NCBI GenBank assembly: GCA_013362295.1
Contig: JABFWJ010000444.1
Location: 1 to 10,974 of the forward strand
DNA length: 10,974 nt
Reading direction: 5' to 3'
Source: Thermoleophilia bacterium
GTDB taxonomy: Bacteria; Actinomycetota; Thermoleophilia; Gaiellales; Gaiellaceae
Positions 5,985 to 10,974 of the stretch are shown here, piece by piece. The notes under the pieces were generated by a model. That model was not told the origin of the DNA. It saw only the letters and a list, made by a program, of their open reading frames with translations, and did no database searches. Positions within the stretch are counted from its first letter, which is position 1, and the number at the start of each line of letters is the position of its first letter. Made by a program: the position numbers and the translations under genes.

Positions 5985-7402
5985 TGAAGCGCCTCCTGCT
6001 GGTCGCGCTCGTGGCGCTCGCCGCCGCCGCCTCGGCCTCTGCCGCGCCGCTGCCGAGCGCCGACACGCCGAACCTGACGAGCGTGCTCTTCCCGCAGCTG
6101 CTCCTGCCCCCGGCGCAGCCGCAGCAGCTCTCCTTCGACCAGCTGCTCCCGATCTGGCAGGGCGCCGGCCAGGCCTACGGCGTGCCGTGGTCGGTTCTGG
6201 CCGCAATAAATAAGGTCGAGTCCGGCTTCGGGCAGAACATGGGCCCGAGCTCTGCCGGCGCGATCGGCTGGATGCAGTTCATGCCCGACACCTGGGCCCG
6301 GTGGGGCACCGACGCGAACGGCGACGGCGTCGCCGACCCATGGAACGCCGAGGATGCGATCTACTCCGCCGCGCGCTACCTCGCCGCCACGGGCGGGGCG
6401 AGCGACATCTCCGGCGCGGTTTTCGCCTACAACCACGCCCAGTGGTACGTCGACGAGGTCCTGCAGCTCGCGCAGCAGTACGACTCGGGCGGAACCGCGT
6501 TCGCGACGACGCTCGACACCGCTCAGCAGCAGCTCGACCAGGCCAGGCAGGCGGTGCTCGCGGCGAACGGCCGCCTCCTCGCGGCCGAGGCTGTCCTCAT
6601 GAGGCTCGAGAGCCGGGAAGAGCGGCTGATGACGACGGCGCAGAAGGCGGCCGGCTTCTCGGACCGGCTCGCTGCCCAGAAGGCGGCGACCCTCCTCGAC
6701 TACCGCGTCCAGGCCGCCGAGGGCGAGGTCGACGCGCGCCGTGTCGAGCTCCGGACCGCTCAGGACGCCCTCACCGCCGCCCGCGACCAGACGGTGGGTA
6801 CCGCGTTCACGCCGGGAGCAGGCGCCGTCCTCGGCTCGCCGACCTACTCGGGCGGCTATGTCTTCCCGGTCGCCGGCGGTCCCGGACTCGTCCACGTCGG
6901 ACATACCCATCACGACTATCCGGCGGCCGACATCGCGGCGCCGGAAGGCACGCAGCTCTACGCGCTCGCCGACGGCACCGTCACCGGCGCCTGGCCGGGC
7001 GGCAACGGCAACTGCGGCATCGGCTTCACGATCGCGACCGTCGACGGGCTCACGTGGACGTACTGCCACCTCAGCTACCTCGAGCCGGCCGTCTCGGCCG
7101 GGGCGGCGCTGACCGCGGGCCAGCCCGTCGGCCTCGTCGGCCACACCGGCCATGCCGAGGGGCCCCACCTGCACCTGCAGCTGCACCCGGCGACCGGTTA
7201 CCCCCAGGACGAGGCGTGGTTCCAGTCGTTCGCCGGCACGGCCTTCAGCTGGACCGACTCGGTCCAGTCGAACGCGGCACCGGACAACGTCTTCGCCGTC
7301 GTCGGGGCCGCGCCGAGCACCGTCGAATCCGGCTCGCCGAGAGGCCTGGAGAGCGCGTCCGCGCCCGGCCCGGTCGTGTATTTCACCGCTTCTGGGGCTT
7401 GA
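5984..7402 (+). CDS. Secreted lytic transglycosylase-M23 endopeptidase fusion
   Basis: This 472-residue exported protein has a signal peptide at residues 1-21 (MKRLLLVALVALAAAASASA, then A). Residues about 55-165 form a lysozyme-like transglycosylase domain: PWSVLAAINKVESGFG with likely catalytic E79, GAIGWMQFMPDTWARWG, and an AVFAYNHAQWYV helix, closest to the MltB/SLT_2 type. Residues about 175-270 form a Gln/Ala/Glu-rich coiled coil. Residues about 290-402 are an M23 metallopeptidase (LytM/NlpD type) with HDYPAAD (H310, D316) and HLH (H395, H397) as probable zinc ligands. The protein should cut both glycan strands and peptide cross-links. It starts inside the pilT stop codon and precedes a PASTA protein, which suggests making a local gap in peptidoglycan for the pilus machine. 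It could instead be a general cell-wall hydrolase. The acidic-end spacing differs from the usual HxxxD. Confidence 0.9.
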   Translation: MKRLLLVALVALAAAASASAAPLPSADTPNLTSVLFPQLLLPPAQPQQLSFDQLLPIWQGAGQAYGVPWSVLAAINKVESGFGQNMGPSSAGAIGWMQFMPDTWARWGTDANGDGVADPWNAEDAIYSAARYLAATGGASDISGAVFAYNHAQWYVDEVLQLAQQYDSGGTAFATTLDTAQQQLDQARQAVLAANGRLLAAEAVLMRLESREERLMTTAQKAAGFSDRLAAQKAATLLDYRVQAAEGEVDARRVELRTAQDALTAARDQTVGTAFTPGAGAVLGSPTYSGGYVFPVAGGPGLVHVGHTHHDYPAADIAAPEGTQLYALADGTVTGAWPGGNGNCGIGFTIATVDGLTWTYCHLSYLEPAVSAGAALTAGQPVGLVGHTGHAEGPHLHLQLHPATGYPQDEAWFQSFAGTAFSWTDSVQSNAAPDNVFAVVGAAPSTVESGSPRGLESASAPGPVVYFTASGA

Positions 7403-7434
7403 GTCCCGGTGCCCGCCTGCCGAAGAGAAGAGGG

Positions 7435-8292
7435 ATGGGACGCCTGGGCACCTTCGTTCCGCGCCTCGTCGCGCTCACGGCCGTCTGGCTGCTCGCGACG
7501 ACCGCGCTGACCTACGCGGCGGCGCAGCGCATCGGCACGGCTCCGCCCGCGCCGACGACGACAACCGCCACGACGACCGCGGCCCCGGCGGTCAAGGTCG
7601 TTCCCGACGTGCGCCGCCAGGCCTTCGTCTTCGCCAAGGGGACGCTCGGAGACTCGGGCTTCGGCTTCCGGATCGAGGGCTCCGTCCACGGCTTCGCCTC
7701 GAACACCGTCGTCTCGCAGTCGCCCGCCCCGGGCGCGCGGGTGATCGACACGGGCGCTCCGCTCGTCGTCCTCCGCCTCGCGCGCAGCGGTGCGCAAACC
7801 GGGCTTCCCGAGGACGTCTCGCCGGTCACCCCGACCGCGCTCCAGCTCGAGGGGGGCGCGCCCGCGAGGAAGGTCGCCCGCCCGACCCGGGTTGCGAAGA
7901 AGACCGTGACCAATACCGCCGTCCCACGCAGGGTCGCCAAGCGCGCTCCTGCCAAGACGCCGCGCCGGCGCCCGCCGAACCGTCCGCCGGCGTTCGTCGT
8001 CCCCGGCGCGCGGCGCGAGCCGCTCGACGAGATGCCGCTCACCGACCGCGCAAGGAAGCTCCTCGCCTGGCTGAATCGCAATCCCCAGCCCACCGACGCG
8101 AACGTGCGCTACTGGCTCTACCAGCACGCGTGGATCGTCGCCGGCGCCCGGATGGGCTGGTGGCACGGGGCCGACGCGCTCGAGACGCTCGTCGCCGCAG
8201 ACCGCCGGGTGTGGGCCCTGTGGGGCATCGGCGCCCGCAGCTCGTCCGTCGCGCGCGAGGCTTTTGCGGAGGTCACGAGGAAGTCCTCGTGA
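7435..8292 (+). CDS. Membrane-anchored single-PASTA protein with unknown C-terminal domain
   Basis: This 285-residue protein starts at ATG 7435 after a purine-rich GAAGAGAAGAGG. One N-terminal hydrophobic helix (about 10-30) should anchor it with the rest outside. A Thr/Pro/Ala linker (36-51) leads to a PASTA domain (about 54-117; VVPDVRRQAF to PLVVLRLAR, with the typical SQSPAPGARV turn). PASTA domains bind peptidoglycan or muropeptides. Next comes a strongly basic, Pro/Lys/Arg-rich linker (about 142-185), then a compact region (about 198-285) rich in Trp and Arg (ARKLLAWLNRNPQPTDANVR, GARMGWWHGADALETLV) that I do not recognise. There is no kinase domain, unlike PknB. Its position between a wall hydrolase and pilins suggests it docks the pilus machine to peptidoglycan or limits the hydrolase; this is inference. 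Its stop overlaps the next start by 4 bases (GTGA). Confidence 0.85.
   Translation: MGRLGTFVPRLVALTAVWLLATTALTYAAAQRIGTAPPAPTTTTATTTAAPAVKVVPDVRRQAFVFAKGTLGDSGFGFRIEGSVHGFASNTVVSQSPAPGARVIDTGAPLVVLRLARSGAQTGLPEDVSPVTPTALQLEGGAPARKVARPTRVAKKTVTNTAVPRRVAKRAPAKTPRRRPPNRPPAFVVPGARREPLDEMPLTDRARKLLAWLNRNPQPTDANVRYWLYQHAWIVAGARMGWWHGADALETLVAADRRVWALWGIGARSSSVAREAFAEVTRKSS
8277..8283 (+). promoter_or_regulatory. Ribosome binding site of the PilW-like prepilin
   Basis: GAGGAAG lies inside the end of the PASTA gene, 5 bp before GTG 8289, and supports that start over any longer reading frame. Confidence 0.6.
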
Positions 8293-8930
8293 CCCCGTCC
8301 CTCGACAGTGAGGGCGGCTACTCGATGATCGAGCTGGTCATCGTGATGGCGATCCTGACCGTGGTAATCGGCTCGATCGTCGCTCTCTTCACGGCCGGCA
8401 TCAACTCCGATGCCGACTCGAGCCGTCGGTTCCAGGCACAGCAGGAAGTCCGGCTCTCGCTCGACAAGCTGCGCCGCGAGCTCCACGCGGGCTGCACCGT
8501 CTCGAACCCCACCACGTACAACACCTGGGAGAGCTCCGTCACCGTCTACTTCCCGAGCGACAACTGCGCCTCGGGCTCGCACAGCGTCACGTGGTGCACC
8601 GTCGGGAGCGGGACGAGGTATGCGCTCTACCGCATCGTCGCTACGAGCTGCACCGGCGCAACACAGAAGTTCGCCGACTACCTGACCGCGGGGAGCATCT
8701 TCGTCTATCTGCCGCCGAACTCGCACCTGGCGACGAGCACGTCGCTTGGGCAGGGCACCGCGGGGAGCGCGATCGTGACGCAGGACGGGTCGGCTGTCCT
8801 GCCGCGTGTGCACGTCGACCTGACGTCGAATCTGAACCCGGCGAAGGTGCACGACGGCTACCCGCTCGCGGACGACATCGTGCTGAGGAACTCTCCGCGC
8901 GCGTGCGGAGCTGGGGTCGCATCGTGCTGA
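8289..8930 (+). CDS. Type IV prepilin, minor pilin of PilW/GspJ type
   Basis: This 213-residue protein has a short leader (VTPSLDSEGG) and a class III cleavage site, G10|Y11 with SMIE, so Glu is at mature position +5 as PilD substrates require. A hydrophobic helix follows (IELVIVMAILTVVIGSIVAL). The SLDKLRREL segment (about residues 58-66) is typical of PilW/GspJ-like minor pilins. The C-terminal part is beta-rich with several cysteines and ends in CGAGVASC, suggesting disulfides. The GTG start overlaps the previous stop as GTGA. The protein probably takes part in the initiating tip complex of the pilus, together with the next gene. The assignment to PilW rather than another minor pilin is tentative; membership of the type IV pilin superfamily is firm. 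Confidence 0.9.
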   Translation: MTPSLDSEGGYSMIELVIVMAILTVVIGSIVALFTAGINSDADSSRRFQAQQEVRLSLDKLRRELHAGCTVSNPTTYNTWESSVTVYFPSDNCASGSHSVTWCTVGSGTRYALYRIVATSCTGATQKFADYLTAGSIFVYLPPNSHLATSTSLGQGTAGSAIVTQDGSAVLPRVHVDLTSNLNPAKVHDGYPLADDIVLRNSPRACGAGVASC

Positions 8931-10495
8931 AGCGGCTGGTCTCCGATGAGAGCGGGATCGCGCTCGTCCTGGCGCTCGTGACGATGTTCGCGCTGACGAT
9001 CGTCAGCACCACCGCCATCTACTACACGACGGCAAGTGGTCACACCTCGAAGCTCTCGATCACGCGCGACCAGGCGTATCGGTTCGCCGAGGCCGGCATC
9101 AACAACGCGATGGCGATCCTCGGCCAGCCGCCGGATCCGAACACCGGGATCGGCAACAACGCCCTCGACAGGAACGTGTTCTGCGGCATCGTCGGCGAGA
9201 CGTACGTCACCGGCTGCACGATCAAGAACACCTATCCCGGCGGCTACGTGATCTGGGACGGCGTCCTCAACACGGGAACTGCGACGTGGACGCTCACGTC
9301 CACCGGGTATGCCCTGAACACGAACGTGCTCGCGAATCCCACCTACTCGACGCGCACCCTGACGGTCAACGTGTCGGTGCACCCGACGCTGACCCAGCCC
9401 TTGAACACGCCCGTCTGGAACTACATCTACGCGACGAAGCCCGCCAGCACGCCTCCCACGTGCGACGAAGACCTGAACCAGTCGGTACAGGTCTCCTCGC
9501 CGTTCTACGTCGAGGGGAACCTCTGCCTGCACAACACGACGTCGATCACGCGCGGGCCGCTCGTCGTGCGCGGCCGCCTCAGCATGGACTCCGCCAGCCA
9601 GAACTACGCGGGCACTTCCGCCGTGCCGCTGAGCGACGCCCACATCGGAAACGGCTGCACGGTCAAGACCACGACGCACACGCCGTGCCAGAACGGCGGC
9701 GTCGACAACCTGTGGGCGACGGTCCTTGACTCCACGCCGCCCCAGAACCTCGCGCCCCCGGTGCCGAACTACGACAACTGGTACGTGAACGCGAGCCCCG
9801 GGCCGTACTTCCCCTGCCAGACGATCAACGGCCAGGCCCCGCTCAACCCGCTGACGTTCGACAACCCCGTCGATCCGAATCCCGGCGACACCGACGCGCA
9901 GAAGCTCGTCTACCGGAACAACAACGTCGCGACCCAGAACCTGACGCCCGGATACGACTATCGCTGTCAGACCGCGGGCGGCGAGCTGAGCTGGAACAAC
10001 ACAACGAAGACGCTCACGATCAAGGGCACCGTCTGGATCGACGGCAGCGTCTACATCCAGAACGGCGCCATCAACAAGTACACGGGGCAGGGCGTCATCT
10101 ACCTCGGGGGAACGCTGCTGATCAAGAACTCGAGCCTCTGCGGCGCGATCTACAACGCTGCCTGCGACATGCGCACCTACCAGGCCTCGCCCGCTCAGGG
10201 TTGGGATCCCAACTCGAACCTCCTCTGCTTCGTCTCGAAGGGGACCGGCGGCCAGCTGCCGGTCGGCGAGTCGACACAGCTCGTGAGCGCGAACTTCCAG
10301 GGTGCGGTCTACGCGGCCGGCAGCGTCGACGTCGGGACGACCTCGAACATCGACGGGCCGATCGTCGGCTATCAGGTGCTCCTCGGGCAGTCCTCGAATA
10401 CGTCGTTCCCGGCGATCACGATCGTGCCCAACGGGATGCCGTCGAACCCGACCGCCTACGCGCAGGTCGATCCTCCCGGCGGATACTCGGGCTAG
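8924..10495 (+). CDS. Large PilX/GspK-like minor pilin, probable tip subunit
   Basis: The proposed start GTG 8924 gives 523 residues; GTG 8903 in the same frame is an alternative adding seven. The N-terminus VLKRLVSDESGIALVLALVT has a Gly (G11) followed by a long hydrophobic helix, then RDQAYRFAEAGINNAMAILG, the signature of PilX N-terminal domains. The residue at +5 after the presumed cleavage is Leu, not Glu. The remaining 450 residues form a large Thr/Asn/Gly-rich, beta-strand domain with many Cys; segments such as GTVWIDGSVYIQNG and GQGVIYLGGTLLIKN look like stacked beta-solenoid turns resembling the DUF7305/PilX-associated domain. Known GspK-type tip pseudopilins also lack Glu5 and are unusually large. 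It overlaps the previous gene by 7 bases. It might act as a tip adhesin, which is inference. Confidence 0.82.
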   Translation: MLKRLVSDESGIALVLALVTMFALTIVSTTAIYYTTASGHTSKLSITRDQAYRFAEAGINNAMAILGQPPDPNTGIGNNALDRNVFCGIVGETYVTGCTIKNTYPGGYVIWDGVLNTGTATWTLTSTGYALNTNVLANPTYSTRTLTVNVSVHPTLTQPLNTPVWNYIYATKPASTPPTCDEDLNQSVQVSSPFYVEGNLCLHNTTSITRGPLVVRGRLSMDSASQNYAGTSAVPLSDAHIGNGCTVKTTTHTPCQNGGVDNLWATVLDSTPPQNLAPPVPNYDNWYVNASPGPYFPCQTINGQAPLNPLTFDNPVDPNPGDTDAQKLVYRNNNVATQNLTPGYDYRCQTAGGELSWNNTTKTLTIKGTVWIDGSVYIQNGAINKYTGQGVIYLGGTLLIKNSSLCGAIYNAACDMRTYQASPAQGWDPNSNLLCFVSKGTGGQLPVGESTQLVSANFQGAVYAAGSVDVGTTSNIDGPIVGYQVLLGQSSNTSFPAITIVPNGMPSNPTAYAQVDPPGGYSG

Positions 10496-10497
10496 CG

Positions 10498-10974
10498 ATG
10501 AGCCTCGCCGCCGCCGGGATCGCGTTCTTCCCCGCCCTCGCCGTCGGGTCGTTCCTGAACGTCGTCGCGGCGCGCGTGCCGTTGCGGCGCTCGATCGCCT
10601 CTCCGGGCTCGGCCTGCATGGCGTGCGGCACCCCGATCGCTTGGTACGACAACGTCCCCGTCGTCTCGTGGCTCCTCCTGCGCGGGCGCTGCCGAAACTG
10701 CTCGGCAGTGATCTCGTGGCGCTACCCGGCGGTCGAGCTCGCGACCGCGCTCCTCGTCGCCTGCAGCTTCTGGAAGTTCGGGCTCGGCTGGGACGCCGCC
10801 GTCGCGTCGTTCTACTGCGCCGTCCTGGTCGTGCTCTCCTCGATCGACATCGAGCGCCGGATCGTCCCGAACCGGATCGCGCTGCCGGCGGCGGCCGCCG
10901 TGCTCGTGGCGCAGACCGTGCTCCACCCGTCGGCCGAATGGCTCCTCGCGGGCCTCGGCGCCTCCTGCTTCCTC
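10498..10974 (+). CDS. pilD: Prepilin peptidase/N-methylase PilD, N-terminal part
   Basis: A frame opening at ATG 10498, two bases after the preceding stop, stays open to the window end (159 residues, partial). Early residues FPALAVGSFLNVVAARVP match the family start. A zinc-type four-cysteine cluster (C40, C43, C65, C68) brackets WYDNVPVVSWLLLRGRCRNC, then ISWRYPAVEL follows, as in bifunctional PilD/GspO enzymes. The first catalytic aspartate is D117 in SSIDIERRIVPN. The second catalytic site (GxGD) would lie beyond the window. PilD is an integral membrane aspartic protease that cleaves prepilin leaders after Gly and methylates the new N-terminus; its substrates here would include the prepilin at 8289. 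Hydrophobic stretches near residues 6-25, 81-97 and 100-116 are the visible membrane helices. Confidence 0.94.
   Translation, partial: MSLAAAGIAFFPALAVGSFLNVVAARVPLRRSIASPGSACMACGTPIAWYDNVPVVSWLLLRGRCRNCSAVISWRYPAVELATALLVACSFWKFGLGWDAAVASFYCAVLVVLSSIDIERRIVPNRIALPAAAAVLVAQTVLHPSAEWLLAGLGASCFL

Noticed and set aside
5240..7186. Minus-strand frame of about 648 codons opposite pilT and the hydrolase
   Set aside because: No motifs and shadow-like composition; both plus-strand genes are well supported.
10476..10490. GGCGGATACTCG near the end of the PilX-like gene also occurring in the collagen leader hairpin
   Set aside because: The short match of about 13 bases is inside coding sequence, lacks the inverted arm, and is expected by chance in GC-rich DNA.

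Overview
The window looks like chromosomal DNA from a high-GC actinobacterium, probably class Thermoleophilia (Gaiellales/Solirubrobacterales type). The grounds are strong G/C bias at third codon positions, frequent GTG starts, and a small collagen-like protein whose N-terminus (LSYANVVSTICLFVVLGG) resembles a paralogue family I know mainly from that class. This placement is an inference; no rRNA or marker gene is present.

Left part (1-2517): a leftward coiled-coil protein gene runs off the left edge. It is divergent from a rightward GT-C type membrane glycosyltransferase. The last codons of the glycosyltransferase run antisense through a 26-bp copy of the 3' end of a tRNA gene.

Middle (2484-3628): an intact tRNA-Tyr(GTA) lies on the minus strand. 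Its last 26 bases (T arm, 3' acceptor strand and discriminator base) are repeated perfectly and in the same orientation 1,063 bp away, at the end of the glycosyltransferase gene. Between the copies there is one clear gene, a secreted or anchored collagen-like protein on the minus strand with a strong ribosome binding site and a structured leader. This is the geometry left by site-specific integration at a tRNA 3' end, but there is no integrase, so it looks like a very small cassette, satellite or decayed island.

Right part (3657-10974): seven rightward genes are tightly packed, with gaps of at most 36 bp and several overlapping start/stop codons: a geranylgeranyl-reductase-family flavoprotein, a PilT retraction ATPase, a secreted lytic transglycosylase/M23 endopeptidase fusion, a membrane-anchored PASTA protein with an unrecognised C-terminal domain, a PilW/GspJ-like prepilin, a large PilX/GspK-like minor pilin without Glu5, and the start of a prepilin peptidase (PilD). 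I read this as one type IV pilus operon. It combines the retraction motor, minor/tip pilins and the processing peptidase with peptidoglycan-cutting and peptidoglycan-binding proteins, which would suit passing a pilus through a thick cell wall.

The points most worth following up are the tRNA-Tyr flanked collagen cassette and the coupling of pilT to wall-remodelling genes.
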